Shown: positions 28,999 to 39,638 of the stretch, piece after piece
Layout of the letters: every line of letters starts with the position of its first letter
Numbering within the stretch: the stretch's first letter is position 1
Origin: Streptococcus canis
GTDB lineage: Bacteria > Bacillota > Bacilli > Lactobacillales > Streptococcaceae
DNA: 64,000 bases
Direction of reading: 5' to 3'
NCBI RefSeq assembly: GCF_900636575.1
Contig: NZ_LR134293.1
Coordinates: forward strand, 1,051,001 to 1,115,000
Translations under genes and position numbers: made by a program
The notes under the pieces: generated by a model
What the model saw: only the letters and a program-made list of their open reading frames with translations
Told to the model about the DNA's origin: nothing
Databases searched by the model: none

Positions 28999-29025
28999 AA
29001 AAAGTTAGGTTAGCCTAACTTTTTT
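28999..29025 (+). terminator. Terminator of pncB-nadE
   Basis: AAAAAGTTAGG pairs with CCTAACTTTTT around a four-base loop, with six T in the 3' tail. Confidence 0.9.
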
Positions 29026-29026
29026 C

Positions 29027-29054
29027 TTGAAGAAAATCAAATAAGGTCTATAAT
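29027..29054 (+). promoter_or_regulatory. Promoter of pepC
   Basis: TTGAAG (29027-29032), a 16-base spacer and TATAAT (29049-29054). Confidence 0.55.
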
Positions 29055-29143
29055 AGAAGTAATCCTTTAGAATAAAATGGCTGGAACCATCTTGCCAGTA
29101 TTATTTCAGGTGAAGTTTATCTTAATATTTTAGGAGGACAATA

Positions 29144-30475
29144 ATGTCAGCATTAACAGAGACATTTACAGAACAATTATTTGCTCATTACGAAGCCAAT
29201 GCAAAATTCTCAGCTATTGAGAATGCCGTTACACATAATGGTTTGCTAAAATCATTAGAAACCCGTCAAAGCGAAGTAGACAATGATTTTGTGTTTTCTA
29301 TTGATTTAACTAAGGACAAGGTATCCAATCAAAAGGCTTCGGGTCGCTGCTGGATGTTTGCTGCCTTGAACACTTTCCGACACAAATTAATCACAGAATT
29401 TAAGTTAGAAAATTTTGAGTTGTCACAAGCTCATACTTTCTTTTGGGATAAGTATGAAAAAGCCAACTGGTTTATGGAACAGGTCATTGCTACAGCTGAC
29501 CAAGAATTAACCAGTCGTAAAGTCAAGTTTCTCTTGGATGTTCCACAACAAGATGGTGGTCAGTGGGACATGGTGGTTTCCTTGTTTGAGAAGTATGGAG
29601 TGGTGCCAAAATCAGTTTACCCAGAATCCATCTCATCAAGTAACAGCCGTGAATTAAATCAGTATTTGAATAAATTATTGCGACAAGATGCTCAAATTCT
29701 TCGTGACCTGATTGCGACAGGTGCTGATGAAAAACAAGTTGGGAATCGAAAAGCAGAACTTCTTCAAGAAATTTTCAACTTCTTGGCCATGACGTTAGGC
29801 TTGCCACCTCGTCATTTTGACTTTGCCTACCGTGACAAAGATAATCAATATCATCTTGAAAAAGGCTTGACACCTCAAACTTTCTATGACAAATTTGTAG
29901 GGCTAAAATTATCTGATTACGTTTCTGTTATCAATGCCCCAACTTCAGATAAGCCTTATGGCAAATCCTATACCGTTGACATGCTAGGTAATGTGGTTGG
30001 TAGTCGTGAAGTTCGCTACCTCAATTTGGAGATGGATCGCTTCAAAGAACTTGCCATCAAGCAACTGCAGGCTGGTGAGTCCGTTTGGTTTGGCTCTGAT
30101 GTGGGTCAAGTTTCAGATCGTCAAAAAGGCATTTTGGCAACTAATACTTACGATTTTGCAGCTAGCATGGATATTCGTCTTAGTCAAGATAAGGCTGGAC
30201 GCTTGGATTACAGTGAAAGTTTGATGACACATGCTATGGTCTTAACAGGTGTTGACTTAGATGAAGCAGGAAAACCGTTAAAATGGAAGGTTGAAAATTC
30301 ATGGGGTGAGAAGGTTGGTGACAAGGGTTACTTTGTTGCTTCAGATGCTTGGATGGACGAATATACCTATCAAATCGTTGTCCGTAAAGAATTCTTAACA
30401 GCTGACGAGCTAGCGGCCTATGAAGCAGAGCCACAAATGCTAGCCCCTTGGGATCCAATGGGTGCTTTAGCCTAA
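29144..30475 (+). CDS. pepC: Aminopeptidase C (bleomycin hydrolase family)
   Basis: This 443-residue cytoplasmic cysteine peptidase (papain fold, family C1B) trims N-terminal residues from peptides. The catalytic triad is visible as Cys69 in SGRCWMFAALN, His363 in MTHAMVLTG and Asn385 in KVENSWG. Length is normal for lactic acid bacteria. GGAGG precedes the ATG. It is monocistronic and shares a bidirectional terminator with pbp1A, which converges on it. Confidence 0.96.
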   Translation: MSALTETFTEQLFAHYEANAKFSAIENAVTHNGLLKSLETRQSEVDNDFVFSIDLTKDKVSNQKASGRCWMFAALNTFRHKLITEFKLENFELSQAHTFFWDKYEKANWFMEQVIATADQELTSRKVKFLLDVPQQDGGQWDMVVSLFEKYGVVPKSVYPESISSSNSRELNQYLNKLLRQDAQILRDLIATGADEKQVGNRKAELLQEIFNFLAMTLGLPPRHFDFAYRDKDNQYHLEKGLTPQTFYDKFVGLKLSDYVSVINAPTSDKPYGKSYTVDMLGNVVGSREVRYLNLEMDRFKELAIKQLQAGESVWFGSDVGQVSDRQKGILATNTYDFAASMDIRLSQDKAGRLDYSESLMTHAMVLTGVDLDEAGKPLKWKVENSWGEKVGDKGYFVASDAWMDEYTYQIVVRKEFLTADELAAYEAEPQMLAPWDPMGALA

Positions 30476-30485
30476 TCATAATCAC

Positions 30486-30527
30486 AAAAAACTCCTTTGG
30501 GATTGAATAAACCCAAGGGAGTTTTGG
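30486..30527. terminator. Bidirectional terminator between pepC and pbp1A
   Basis: AAAACTCCTTTGGG pairs with CCCAAGGGAGTTTT. A-rich and T-rich flanks serve both strands. Confidence 0.9.
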
Positions 30528-30530
30528 TTT

Positions 30531-32699
30531 TTAATGATTTGTTTTTTTATCATCTGTTGTGGCATGATCAGCGCCACTTTCAGTGCTGGTTGAGCCGTTG
30601 GCATCATTGGTATCTGTCGTTTCATCAGTAGTCGTTGATTGACTAGATGTGGACGATGAGGTATTACCATAGAGGTTATTGTAAACCGAATTGGTATAGT
30701 CAGTGTTACTTGCATAAGTCCCGCTTAAGTAAAGGAAACCACCACTGCGGTAGAGACCACTTGGCATGGTCCAATCGTCACTGTAACCATTTGTTAAGTA
30801 GGTCATCATGCTGCGGTAAACATCGGAGGCAATTTCTAAACTATAACCATAAACTGGGGTCAAGCGGTTTTTGTAACCTGTCCAGACAGCCATAGCGTAT
30901 TGATTGGTAAAGCCAACAAAGTTTTCATCTGGAGCCAGAGTGCCAACATAATCTGAATAAAGGCCATACTTCTCACCAATTTTAGCCAGTTCTTCGTCAG
31001 TGTAATTAGAGGTACCCGTTTTACCAGCTTGGGCAACGCCAGGAATAGCAGCGGCAGTACCTGTACCGTAAGAAAGAACCGTTTTCAACATATCTGTCAT
31101 CATGTAGGCTGTTGTTTCTTTCATGGCACGTTTGCCTTTATCTTCAAAGACTTTACTGGTGCCATCGCTGAATTCAATCTTGTTGACGTATTGTGGTTTG
31201 TAGTAAATCCCACCATTAGCAAAGGCGGCATAGGCAGCGGCCATTTTCTCACTACTTGCTCCATACTTGGTCTCAGAACTGCTATTATTACTTGAAATAG
31301 CATTTGAATAATGCATTTCAGGGTAATTAATACCAAGACCGCTCAAGAAAGAACGAGCATAGTCAAGGCCAGCCGCATCAAGTGCTCTAACAGCAGGAAC
31401 GTTACGAGATAGCATAATAGCTGATTGAATGGTCATCCAACCATTGTATTTGCGGTCCCAGTTGAACAACTGGGTAGTAGTGCCAGGCCAATAATAAACA
31501 GAGTCATTAGTAGATTGAGCGGTAGAATTGTAAGCTCCAGATTCAATGGCTGGAGCATAAGCAGTGATTGGTTTCATAGTGGAACCCCAGTCACGGTCTG
31601 TCAAGACGGCCTGGTTGGTTCCAAAAGAAACGTTCTCATCCTGGTTACGACCACCTAGTTGGGCGATAACATGACCGTTAGTAACATCTACAACGGTTGA
31701 TGCCACCTGAAAATCTTGGTCAGGGTAGTACACGTAATCATTAGAATTGTAAATGTTGTAGAGGGTTTGTTGAGCTTCTGGGATAATGTTAGTGTAGACT
31801 TTTAAGCCAGAAGTGAAAATGTCTTTGTTGGTTGCTTTTTTAACTTCTTCAATAACTTGTTTCAAGTAATTATCCATGTATTTTGGATAGGTTGAGCGTT
31901 GTTGAAGAGGTTGGAGACCATCGGCAACAGGAGTAGCAAGAGCAGCTTCATATTCAGCTTTGGTAATGTTCTTTTCCATGTACATTTGTTGTAGCACGAC
32001 ATTACGACGATTTTGAGCAGCATCAGGTTGTGTATAAGGATCGTATTGACTTGGGGCTTGTGGAATACCAGCTAATAATGCTAACTGTGCATAGGACAAA
32101 TCTTTGAGGTCTTTGCCATAGTAAGATTTAGCTGCAGTCAGCATACCATAGTTTCCATTGCCCATATACACTTTATTAATATAGAAGGTTAAAATTTCTT
32201 GTTTGGTGTATTTACGCTCCATTTGCAGAGCAAGCCATACTTCTTGAGCCTTACGCTTCAAAGTTTGGTCGGACTCATTGGTTGAGAAGTATGCTAATTT
32301 AATCAATTGTTGGTCAAGAGTTGACCCTCCTTGAGTGGTTTTGCTGGTTAAATTGTGGAAGGCTGCACCAAAAATACGATAAAGATCTACCCCACGGTGG
32401 TTGAAGAAACGTTTGTCTTCAATAGAAGTGATGGCATTGACCAAATTAATAGGAATACTATCAGCTGTCACATTTTCACGTTTTTCAGAACCTAAGTCAG
32501 CGATAAGGTTGTTATTGCCGTCGTATACAAGGCTTGAATTGGTCGATTTAAGCTCTGCTTCCGATAATTTTGGAGCACTGCTAATATAAAAAGCAAACAA
32601 AAGTCCGCCCAAAACGATTGTCACAATGATAAGACTAAGGATAGCACCGAGTACATATTTTAGCCATTTAAGGATTTTTGGATTTTTAATTGTAATCAC
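30531..32699 (-). CDS. pbp1A: Penicillin-binding protein 1A
   Basis: This 722-residue class-A PBP both polymerises and cross-links peptidoglycan. It has a membrane helix near residues 15-37 and a glycosyltransferase domain with [12 protein letters not shown] and [12 protein letters not shown]. The transpeptidase domain has STMK at 373-376, SRN (LSRNVPAV) and KTGT at 560-563. The C-terminal tail is rich in Ser, Thr and Asp, as in other streptococcal PBP1A. It overlaps the end of recU by 14 bases and is transcribed with it, the usual recU-pbp1 arrangement of Firmicutes. Confidence 0.96.
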   Translation of the reverse strand: MITIKNPKILKWLKYVLGAILSLIIVTIVLGGLLFAFYISSAPKLSEAELKSTNSSLVYDGNNNLIADLGSEKRENVTADSIPINLVNAITSIEDKRFFNHRGVDLYRIFGAAFHNLTSKTTQGGSTLDQQLIKLAYFSTNESDQTLKRKAQEVWLALQMERKYTKQEILTFYINKVYMGNGNYGMLTAAKSYYGKDLKDLSYAQLALLAGIPQAPSQYDPYTQPDAAQNRRNVVLQQMYMEKNITKAEYEAALATPVADGLQPLQQRSTYPKYMDNYLKQVIEEVKKATNKDIFTSGLKVYTNIIPEAQQTLYNIYNSNDYVYYPDQDFQVASTVVDVTNGHVIAQLGGRNQDENVSFGTNQAVLTDRDWGSTMKPITAYAPAIESGAYNSTAQSTNDSVYYWPGTTTQLFNWDRKYNGWMTIQSAIMLSRNVPAVRALDAAGLDYARSFLSGLGINYPEMHYSNAISSNNSSSETKYGASSEKMAAAYAAFANGGIYYKPQYVNKIEFSDGTSKVFEDKGKRAMKETTAYMMTDMLKTVLSYGTGTAAAIPGVAQAGKTGTSNYTDEELAKIGEKYGLYSDYVGTLAPDENFVGFTNQYAMAVWTGYKNRLTPVYGYSLEIASDVYRSMMTYLTNGYSDDWTMPSGLYRSGGFLYLSGTYASNTDYTNSVYNNLYGNTSSSTSSQSTTTDETTDTNDANGSTSTESGADHATTDDKKTNH

Positions 32700-33294
32700 C
32701 GCCTAAAAAATTTTGTTCTATTATGTCTAAGTAAGGGACCTGAGGAAATGCTCCCATCACTATCTCAAAGCCATGTTTTCTGATATAATCGAGGGGCATG
32801 GATTTGTTCCCGTGATCGATTTGATAAAAATCAATCAGTGCTTTAGCAGGTAAATAGTAGGTTTCCTTGAGGGTCGAAAAGTGAAGAAGGACAAAACAAA
32901 TTCCTTGTTGCTCCAAAACGGCTACCATGTGTTCAATCTGATGAAGATGAAAGTTTTTCATGGGCATGGCTGTTTTTTGTCTGGTTTCCTTAGCTTCAAA
33001 ATCAATATAATGCCCCTTGTAAACACCAGAATAGTCAGTTGTGGAAGCCTGTCTAAAGTAAGCTTCTACAATCTTAGCGCGACTACGCTTAGGGTAGTCT
33101 ACCTTAACAATTTGGATAGGGGTAGGTTTTTTATGAATAACAGCTATTTGCTGTGACAAATAATAATCGTTTGTCGCATTGATAGTTGCTTCAAAGGACA
33201 TGCCTCGGTTAGCAAAATCCACCTTATTTTGTTTTGATCGCTTTTGAACAGAATTTGGTTTTTGCCGAATAAGATTATGAGGGTAGTTGACCAT
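32686..33294 (-). CDS. recU: Holliday junction resolvase RecU
   Basis: This 202-residue endonuclease cuts four-way DNA junctions in recombination and chromosome segregation. The N-terminal region has [15 protein letters not shown]. The catalytic core includes the nuclease residues in [17 protein letters not shown], with the Asp and Glu-x-Lys pattern of the RecU fold. The pairing with pbp1A in one operon and divergence from the YpsA-like gene are standard for streptococci. A possible minus-strand -10 (TATAAT, plus-strand bases 33343-33348) lies in the 81-base divergent gap. Confidence 0.95.
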   Translation of the reverse strand: MVNYPHNLIRQKPNSVQKRSKQNKVDFANRGMSFEATINATNDYYLSQQIAVIHKKPTPIQIVKVDYPKRSRAKIVEAYFRQASTTDYSGVYKGHYIDFEAKETRQKTAMPMKNFHLHQIEHMVAVLEQQGICFVLLHFSTLKETYYLPAKALIDFYQIDHGNKSMPLDYIRKHGFEIVMGAFPQVPYLDIIEQNFLGGDYN

Positions 33295-33375
33295 TGTTCT
33301 CCTAACATCATCTACTTAATGCTAAAAAATTTAAGCATTCTTATTATAACATATTTTCTGAAAGGATAACACTTA

Positions 33376-33891
33376 ATGACTGCAATTCTGATAACAGGGT
33401 ATCGAAGTTTTGAACTAGGAATTTTTGACCCGAAAGACCAGCGAATTTCCATAATTAAGAAAGCCATTCGGAAGGATTTGATTGGCTATTTACAACAAGG
33501 TGTGGATTGGTTTATCTTTACAGGAAATCTAGGTTTTGAACAGTGGGCCTTAGAAGTGGCTAATGAATTAAAAAAAGACTATCCCTTACAAGTAGCAGCC
33601 ATCTTTCCTTTTGAAACACACGGGCATAATTGGAATGCAAAAAACCAGGAGGTGTTAAGCCAATTTAAGGCTGTCGACTTCGTTAAGTACAGTTTTCCAA
33701 TGTATAAGAACCCTCAACAATTTAGTCGTTACCATCATTTTTTGTTAGCTAATACAGATGGTGCGTATATTTTTTATGATAGTGAGAATGAGACCAATCT
33801 CAAATACCTTGTGGCTAAAATGAAGGACTTACCACATTATGACTTGTCTTTTTTGACCTTTGACCGCTTAAATGAGATTGTAGAAGAATAG
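33376..33891 (+). CDS. YpsA-like protein (DUF1273, SLOG fold)
   Basis: This 171-residue protein matches the DUF1273/YpsA family. [11 protein letters not shown] near the N terminus and the [17 protein letters not shown] segment fit the SLOG-type nucleotide-binding fold. In B. subtilis YpsA influences cell division and sits beside gpsB, and here too gpsB follows 120 bases downstream. Biochemical role unknown. A GAAAGGA ribosome site precedes the ATG. It diverges from recU across a short gap. Confidence 0.88.
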   Translation: MTAILITGYRSFELGIFDPKDQRISIIKKAIRKDLIGYLQQGVDWFIFTGNLGFEQWALEVANELKKDYPLQVAAIFPFETHGHNWNAKNQEVLSQFKAVDFVKYSFPMYKNPQQFSRYHHFLLANTDGAYIFYDSENETNLKYLVAKMKDLPHYDLSFLTFDRLNEIVEE

Positions 33892-34012
33892 TAAGGTGTT
33901 TTTAATAAGCATTGGTATTTAAATACTTGCTTTTTAAATTATTTTTCTGTATCATTAGTAATGATACTAAATCGTGGTTTAGTAAAAAGATTGACCGTTC
34001 GGAGAGTAAAGA

Positions 34013-34339
34013 ATGACAAGTATTATTTATAGTCCAAAGGACATTTTTGAGCAAGAATTTAAGACTAGTATGCGAGGTTTTGATAAAAAAGAAGTTGATG
34101 AATTTCTTGATAACGTCATCAAAGATTATGAGAATTTCAATGCTCAGATTGAGGCCTTAAAAGCTGAAAATGAAGCCTTGAAAAAGGCGAAGTTTCAAGC
34201 TAGAAATACGGTGGCAGCAGCTACTCAACAGCCAATACCTCAACCAACACGCATCGCGCAATCAGCTACTAATTTTGATATTTTGAAGCGTATTAGTAAG
34301 TTGGAAAAGGAAGTTTTTGGAAAACAAATTATTGAGTAA
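34013..34339 (+). CDS. gpsB: Cell division protein GpsB
   Basis: This 108-residue DivIVA-family protein coordinates septal and peripheral wall synthesis and binds PBP tails. The N-terminal [24 protein letters not shown] is the conserved membrane- and partner-binding domain. A coiled coil follows (about 38-62). A Pro/Gln-rich linker leads to the short C-terminal trimerisation helix ([14 protein letters not shown]). GGAG upstream of the ATG. The RNase P RNA gene begins nine bases after the stop. Confidence 0.95.
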   Translation: MTSIIYSPKDIFEQEFKTSMRGFDKKEVDEFLDNVIKDYENFNAQIEALKAENEALKKAKFQARNTVAAATQQPIPQPTRIAQSATNFDILKRISKLEKEVFGKQIIE

Positions 34340-34347
34340 TCAAAATG

Positions 34348-34731
34348 GTGCAATTTTTGGATAATCGCGTAGTATTCCAATACTATGAGGAAAGTCCATG
34401 CTAGCACTGGCTGTGATGCCAGTAGTGATTGTGCTAGGCGAACAAATAAGCCTAGGGATGTGCTTGCACATTACGGCGGAGAAAATGGCTAAGTCCTTGG
34501 ATATGCCAAAGTACTTCTGAAAGTGCCACAGTGACGTAGTTTTTATGGAAACGTAAAAAATGGAACGCGGTAAACCCCTCAAGCTAGCAACCCAAACTTT
34601 GGTAGGGGCATGGGATAGTTGGAAACGAACAAGCTATCCTGACTGTCAACAGACGGTAGACAGATGATTATCGAAGGAGATGATGCCTAGTCATTTCTGG
34701 AACAAAACATGGCTTATAGAAAATTGCATAA
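34348..34731 (+). ncRNA. rnpB: RNase P RNA (class B)
   Basis: The catalytic RNA of RNase P, which matures tRNA 5' ends. Conserved landmarks in order are GAGGAAAGTCCATGCT, GAAAGTGCCACAGTGACG, GGAACGCGGTAAACCCCTC, AACCCAAACTTTGGTAGGGG and GGAACAAAACATGGCTTA. The terminal helix P1 forms between TGCAATTTT (34349-34357) and AAAATTGCA (34721-34729), which sets the ends within a few bases. The layout is the Bacillus-type B structure. Confidence 0.95.
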
Positions 34732-34737
34732 TAGGTT

Positions 34738-34760
34738 AAGCTAGCACTTGCTAGCTTTTA
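34738..34760 (+). terminator. Terminator of rnpB
   Basis: AAGCTAGC pairs perfectly with GCTAGCTT over a four-base loop, followed by T-rich sequence. Confidence 0.88.
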
Positions 34761-34783
34761 TTTGATTTAAAAGAAAGAGAATT

Positions 34784-35938
34784 ATGAAAGAAACATTTAG
34801 ATTAGTTGCGACTGCAGCCGCAGGATTAGAAGCTGTCGTTGGTAAGGAAGTAAGAGCATTAGGGTTTGACTGTCAGGTTGAAAATGGGAAAGTTTATTTT
34901 GAAGGTGATTTAGAAGCGATTGCTAAAACTAACCTTTGGCTACGTGCAGCAGACCGCATCAAAATTATCGTAGGACAATTCCCTGCTAGGACCTTTGAAG
35001 AACTCTTTCAAGGTGTCTTTGGCTTGGATTGGGAAAATTATTTGCCGTTGGGTGCTAAGTTTCCGATTTCAAAAGCCAAGTGTGTCAAGTCAAAACTGCA
35101 CAACGAACCGAGTGTTCAAGCTATTACCAAAAAAGCTGTTGTCAAGAAGTTACAAAAGCATTTCCATAGGCCAGAAGGTGTTCCCCTCCAAGAGGTTGGA
35201 TCCGAGTTTAACATTGAAGTGTCTATTTTAAAAGACCAAGCCACTATTATGATTGATACAACTGGCTCTAGCTTGTTTAAACGTGGTTATCGTGTTCAAA
35301 AAGGTGGCGCGCCGATTAAGGAAAATATGGCAGCTGCTATTTTACAATTATCTAACTGGTTCCCTGATAAACCTCTAGTTGACCCAACTTGTGGGTCAGG
35401 AACATTCTGTATTGAAGCTGCGCTGATAGGAATGAATATTGCTCCTGGTTTTAATCGCACCTTTGCTTTTGAAGAATGGAGCTGGGTGGATAAAGACTTG
35501 GTTCAAAAAGTGCGTGATGATGCCGATAAGGAAGCACGTTATGATGTAGAATTGGATATTTCTGGCTTTGATATTGATGGTCGTATGATTGACATTGCCA
35601 AAAGTAACGCTGAAGAAGCTGGCTTATCTGGTGTGATTACCTTTAAGCAAATGCGTCTCCAAGACTTTCGAACAGACAAAGTTAATGGTGTTATCATCTC
35701 AAATCCTCCTTATGGGGAACGGTTGCTTGATGACAAAGCTGTTGACATCTTGTATAATGAAATGGGGCAAACCTTTGCACCATTGAAAACGTGGAGCAAG
35801 TTTATCTTGACCAGTGACGAAAGTTTTGAACGAAAATATGGTCAAAAAGCCGATAAAAAACGTAAACTCTACAATGGTACCCTAAAAGTTGATTTATACC
35901 AATTTTATGGGGAAAGGGTAAAGCGACATCTGATATAG
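34784..35938 (+). CDS. THUMP-domain rRNA/DNA-type methyltransferase (RlmL N2-guanine family)
   Basis: This 384-residue protein has an N-terminal ferredoxin-like and THUMP RNA-binding region (about 1-160) and a Rossmann methyltransferase domain. The SAM and base-binding motifs are DPTCGSGTFCIEAA (about 205), SGFDIDGRMIDIAKSNA (about 265) and ISNPPYGERL (about 306, the NPPY motif). It belongs to the RlmL/YpsC group expected to methylate a guanine N2 in 23S rRNA. The neighbouring YpsA-gpsB-rnpB order matches B. subtilis ypsA-gpsB-rnpB-ypsC. The exact target base is not shown. Confidence 0.9.
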   Translation: MKETFRLVATAAAGLEAVVGKEVRALGFDCQVENGKVYFEGDLEAIAKTNLWLRAADRIKIIVGQFPARTFEELFQGVFGLDWENYLPLGAKFPISKAKCVKSKLHNEPSVQAITKKAVVKKLQKHFHRPEGVPLQEVGSEFNIEVSILKDQATIMIDTTGSSLFKRGYRVQKGGAPIKENMAAAILQLSNWFPDKPLVDPTCGSGTFCIEAALIGMNIAPGFNRTFAFEEWSWVDKDLVQKVRDDADKEARYDVELDISGFDIDGRMIDIAKSNAEEAGLSGVITFKQMRLQDFRTDKVNGVIISNPPYGERLLDDKAVDILYNEMGQTFAPLKTWSKFILTSDESFERKYGQKADKKRKLYNGTLKVDLYQFYGERVKRHLI

Positions 35939-35951
35939 AGAGGTAAGAAGC

Positions 35952-37430
35952 GTGTCAGAAGAAAGCAAAGAAGTTGAAGTAATAAAAGAATCGCAAACAC
36001 TTGGTCTTAATGAAGCTAAGACGATGACCGTCGGTGAAGCTGTTCGTAAAGAGTCAGAGATAAAAGCAGGTGTCACTGAAGACGATAGTATTTTGGATAA
36101 ATATATCAAGCAGCATCGTGATGAAGTTTCTTCTCAAAAGTTCGATGCTAAATACATGGAACTCGATACGGCTAGTTTGGACAATTTTATTAAAAAGCAA
36201 AGAGAAGAATTGAGTCAGGCGGGTCTTGTTGATGTCGAACCTGTATCGCCTGAGCCTGCTGAGCAAGATGGCACTTTGGTTGAAGAAGTAGCTGAAGACT
36301 TGGCTCCGATGGAGGCTACTGCGGTGGTAACTGGGCTTCCGGTGGAAGCGACAGTCCCTGTGTCAGTCCCATTAGAGAAGGTCATTCCGGAACCACAGAT
36401 GACCAAGGAAGAACCAAAAAGAGATCAGTTTCTTTCTGAAGATAGCCACCATCCAGCCAAACAAAACAAGAAAAAAGGTTGGTTAATAGCTTTATTTCTG
36501 CTATTATTGGCCATTCTTGCAGTTGCATTTGGTTGGAACCACTTGAAACAAGAGAGTGGGAAAACAACCCAAACAGCAAGTCGTCAAACAAAGGCTTCTT
36601 CGCAGACCGACAGTGCTAAAAAAGCAACTCGCTTGAAGGCTGCTGCTAAAGCCTTCGAAAAACAATATGGTACTTTTTATACAGATGCCACAAAGAGCAA
36701 ATTAAAAAATAGCGCCTTTGCTACCTTGCCAGATTTAGAAGCTGCTTTGAAAGCTTTGGAAGGCTCTGCTTACTATGATAAGGCGAAAGCAAAAGTCGAT
36801 TCCCTCAAGAAAGCTATTGCTGCTATTACAGCAGTTAACGGTAAATTTGTTTCCGACGTTGTTGTCGATAGTGAAAAGGTTTCGGCTGAAGTCAAGACCG
36901 ATGCTAATTTTGATGATTTATCAAGTGCAACCCTGACAACAGGAAATGCAACCCTTGATGCTGTCTTGCAGGCGAGCATCACGGAAGGTCGTCAGCAACT
37001 AGCCAGCAAGGCTGAAGTCGCCAAAGCAGCTAATGAACAAGCTGCCCAGGCTCAAGTACCCTCTGCAGCACCAGCAGCTCAAGAGCCAAGTGCATCAGTA
37101 GCACTATCTGGCTATGGCTTGACAGGTTATGACCCAGCGAGTTTGCAACGGCATTTATCACGTGTGCCTTATAATCAAGATGTTATTGCTGATAGGGCTA
37201 ATCCATCTTGGGCCTTTAATCCTGGTATTCTTGAAAAAATTGTGGCAACTTCACAAGCAAGGGGCTATATTTCTGGAAATCAGTATATTTTAGAACCTGT
37301 TAACATTATTAATGGTAATGGCTACTATAATATGTTTAAGCCAGATGGCACTTATCTGTTTTCTATTAATTGTAAGACTGGTTATTTTGTAGGAAATGCC
37401 AAAGGGCATGCCGATGCTTTAGATTATTAA
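35952..37430 (+). CDS. mapZ: Mid-cell-anchored protein Z
   Basis: This 492-residue bitopic protein positions the FtsZ ring in streptococci. It has an acidic cytoplasmic domain (about 1-175) with the conserved LDKYIKQHRDE and FIKKQREE segments, a single membrane helix (WLIALFLLLLAILAVAFGW, about 177-195) and a Ser/Thr/Ala-rich extracellular spacer. The C-terminal peptidoglycan-binding domain ends in the GNGYYNMFKPDGTYLFSIN region. It starts with GTG preceded by GAGAGG. As in other streptococci it follows the THUMP methyltransferase. In pneumococcus it is a substrate of the kinase StkP, whose homologue lies at 48926. Confidence 0.92.
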   Translation: MSEESKEVEVIKESQTLGLNEAKTMTVGEAVRKESEIKAGVTEDDSILDKYIKQHRDEVSSQKFDAKYMELDTASLDNFIKKQREELSQAGLVDVEPVSPEPAEQDGTLVEEVAEDLAPMEATAVVTGLPVEATVPVSVPLEKVIPEPQMTKEEPKRDQFLSEDSHHPAKQNKKKGWLIALFLLLLAILAVAFGWNHLKQESGKTTQTASRQTKASSQTDSAKKATRLKAAAKAFEKQYGTFYTDATKSKLKNSAFATLPDLEAALKALEGSAYYDKAKAKVDSLKKAIAAITAVNGKFVSDVVVDSEKVSAEVKTDANFDDLSSATLTTGNATLDAVLQASITEGRQQLASKAEVAKAANEQAAQAQVPSAAPAAQEPSASVALSGYGLTGYDPASLQRHLSRVPYNQDVIADRANPSWAFNPGILEKIVATSQARGYISGNQYILEPVNIINGNGYYNMFKPDGTYLFSINCKTGYFVGNAKGHADALDY

Positions 37431-37439
37431 GATAACGAT

Positions 37440-37476
37440 AGAGGTTAGGATAAGTTGTGTTGTTCTAACCTCTTTT
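37440..37476 (+). terminator. Terminator of mapZ
   Basis: AGAGGTTAG pairs with CTAACCTCT, followed by TTTTGCCTTTTT. Confidence 0.85.
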
Positions 37477-37508
37477 GCCTTTTTGGATGACCTTATTTTA
37501 CTGAACTC

Positions 37509-37549
37509 AAAAAGCCCAACTTTTCAGCTGAAGAAACGTTGGGCTTTTA
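37509..37549. terminator. Terminator of luxS (works in both directions)
   Basis: AAAAGCCCAAC pairs with GTTGGGCTTTT. On the minus strand the T-tail follows the luxS stop. Confidence 0.85.
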
Positions 37550-37588
37550 TAGATAATCGTGTGTCTATTATTTGTTAAGAGGGTTAAT

Positions 37589-38071
37589 CTAAATCACGTG
37601 GCGGTCAAAAGGATCGTCTGAAATCCCTTGATCAAGGATAAGTTGAGCCCATTCTTTAGCAGAAAAAAGGCTGTGATCCTTGTAGTTACCACAGGATTCA
37701 ATAGTTGTTCCAGGAACATCTTCCCAAGTAACCCCAGTTGCAATTTCTTCTAGGCTGGATTTAATCACTTTGGCAATATCAGTTGAACTCTGTTTTCCCC
37801 ACATGATAAGGTGGAAACCTGTTCGACAGCCAAAAGGAGAGCAATCAATCATCCCGTCAATGCGTTGACGAATGAGCTTGGCAAGCAAGTGCTCAATGGT
37901 ATGCAAGCCAGCTGTCTCAATGGAATTTTGGTTAGGCTGCACTAGGCGAATATCAAAATTTGTAATACAGTCGCCCTTTGGTCCAAATTCTTCAGAAATA
38001 AGACGAACATAAGGGGCTTTTACAATCGTATGATCAAGCTCAAAACTTTCGACAATAACTTCTTTTGTCAT
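37589..38071 (-). CDS. luxS: S-ribosylhomocysteine lyase (autoinducer-2 synthase)
   Basis: This 160-residue enzyme splits S-ribosylhomocysteine to homocysteine and DPD, the AI-2 precursor, in the activated methyl cycle. The metal ligands are His57 and His61 in GLHTIEH and Cys127 in ESCGNY. Cys82 in FGCRTG is the active-site cysteine. The start at 38071 has a GGAG ribosome site and gives the standard N terminus. A longer frame upstream adds 30 hydrophobic residues with no family support. It stands alone between two terminators. Confidence 0.97.
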   Translation of the reverse strand: MTKEVIVESFELDHTIVKAPYVRLISEEFGPKGDCITNFDIRLVQPNQNSIETAGLHTIEHLLAKLIRQRIDGMIDCSPFGCRTGFHLIMWGKQSSTDIAKVIKSSLEEIATGVTWEDVPGTTIESCGNYKDHSLFSAKEWAQLILDQGISDDPFDRHVI

Positions 38072-38251
38072 TTCAATCTCCTTTGCTTTACACTTTATCA
38101 TAACACAAATAATGAGAAAGTGGCTACTTGTGGAGAAGAAAAGGCTAAGAAAACATATCAAAGACTATTACAATGACTTATGTGCTAAAAGCACTTACTG
38201 AAACAGGAATAAAGGTTTCTTTACACCTTTTTTCTACCAACTTTCACGAAA

Positions 38252-39439
38252 TTAGGTATTATTCTTAACGATTATAGCAGTTCCTTGTCCACCACCGATG
38301 CAAAGGGTCGCAAGCCCTCTGTGAGCATGTCGTTTTTTCATTTCATGAATCAGTGTTACAAGAATACGAGCTCCGCTGGCCCCAATAGGATGACCTAAGG
38401 CAATGGCACCACCATTCACATTGACGATATCAGGATTTAAATTCAGGTCTTTTAAAACAGCCAATGACTGTGCCGCAAATGCTTCGTTGGATTCCACTAA
38501 ATCCAAATCAGAAATAGTCAAGCTAGCTTTTTTTAGCGCTTTTTTGGTAGCAGGAATAGGTCCAGTTCCCATTAGTTCAGGGGCAACCCCTGCACTAGCA
38601 TAACTTTCAATTGTGACCAGAGGGGTTAAGCCAAGCTCCACGGCCTTTTCTTCGGTCATCAACATCAGTAAGGCAGCACCATCGTTAATGCCAGAGGCAT
38701 TACCGGCAGTTACAGTTCCTTTTTCAGGAAGAAAAGCAGGGCGCAAGGATTGAAGTTTTTCAAGACTAGTATTGGTTTTTGGGTATTCATCAACAGATAC
38801 GATTAAAGGGTCATGGTGACGTTGTGGCACTGAGACAGGAACGATTTCCTCAGCGAAACGATTGCTTTCAAGGGCTTTAGCTGCTTTTTCTTGGCTGTGA
38901 AGGGCAAATTGATCTTGTTCTTCTCTCGAAATACCGTAGTTTTGGGCTACATTCTCAGCTGTAATACCCATGTGGTAATTGTTAAAAGCATCTGTTAAGC
39001 CATCGTGAACTAAACTGTCAATCAACTGGCTGTTACCAAGACGTTGACCAAAGCGATGCTGAATTGACACATAAGCTGCTTGTGACATGTTTTCGACACC
39101 ACCAGCAACGACAATATCTGCATCACCTAGCATAATGCTTTGTGCTGCCAGCTGAATAGCTTTGAGTCCTGAACCACAGACCATATCAAGCGTGAAGGCC
39201 GTTTTATCACTAGGGATGCCAGAGTGGATAGCAATCTGTCTGGCAACGTTTTGCCCTAATCCTGCATGGAGAACGTTGCCTATAATGACTTCGTCAATCA
39301 TCTCAGGAGTCACTTTGGTTTTGTTGATGATGCTTTTGAGAACAGTTGTCCCTAAATCAACAGCAGAAACCTCTTTAAAGGCACCTCCAAAGGCTCCGAT
39401 GGGTGTACGTAAAGCTTCAACGATAACTATGTTTTTCAT
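38252..39439 (-). CDS. Acetyl-CoA C-acetyltransferase (thiolase)
   Basis: This 395-residue degradative/biosynthetic thiolase interconverts acetoacetyl-CoA and acetyl-CoA. Nucleophile Cys88 is in [11 protein letters not shown]. The [15 protein letters not shown] histidine motif and the C-terminal CIGGGQGTA cysteine motif are intact. I chose the start at 39439 because AAAGGA lies upstream. A longer frame begins inside that site. A weak cre-like sequence (39463-39476) lies before it. The divergent LysR regulator next door is a pseudogene, so its natural control may be lost. It may be annotated atoB elsewhere. Confidence 0.93.
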   Translation of the reverse strand: MKNIVIVEALRTPIGAFGGAFKEVSAVDLGTTVLKSIINKTKVTPEMIDEVIIGNVLHAGLGQNVARQIAIHSGIPSDKTAFTLDMVCGSGLKAIQLAAQSIMLGDADIVVAGGVENMSQAAYVSIQHRFGQRLGNSQLIDSLVHDGLTDAFNNYHMGITAENVAQNYGISREEQDQFALHSQEKAAKALESNRFAEEIVPVSVPQRHHDPLIVSVDEYPKTNTSLEKLQSLRPAFLPEKGTVTAGNASGINDGAALLMLMTEEKAVELGLTPLVTIESYASAGVAPELMGTGPIPATKKALKKASLTISDLDLVESNEAFAAQSLAVLKDLNLNPDIVNVNGGAIALGHPIGASGARILVTLIHEMKKRHAHRGLATLCIGGGQGTAIIVKNNT

Positions 39440-39638
39440 AAGGTAAAATCCTTTCATGTTTCAAAAAACGTTTTCTACATCATCTAAGATAATAAAGAAA
39501 CCGCTCGAAATCAAAATATAGAATGTTTATAAGCATCTAAATTTTTTTGATAGATTTGAAAATAGCAATTAAAAATCACTTATGTCATATTAGAACTAAT
39601 ACTATCAAAAAAAGACGGATAGACAAGGAGATAACCAT

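Noticed and set aside
30481..32700. Many plus-strand open frames opposite pbp1A
   Set aside because: They are shadows of the minus-strand gene, which has complete catalytic motifs. None has a ribosome site or a recognisable domain.
34340..34582. Minus-strand open frame over the RNase P RNA
   Set aside because: The region is the conserved catalytic RNA, and the frame lacks any support.
37509..37549. Possible antisense RNA between mapZ and luxS
   Set aside because: The two hairpins are well explained as the convergent terminators of these genes, with no promoter between them.
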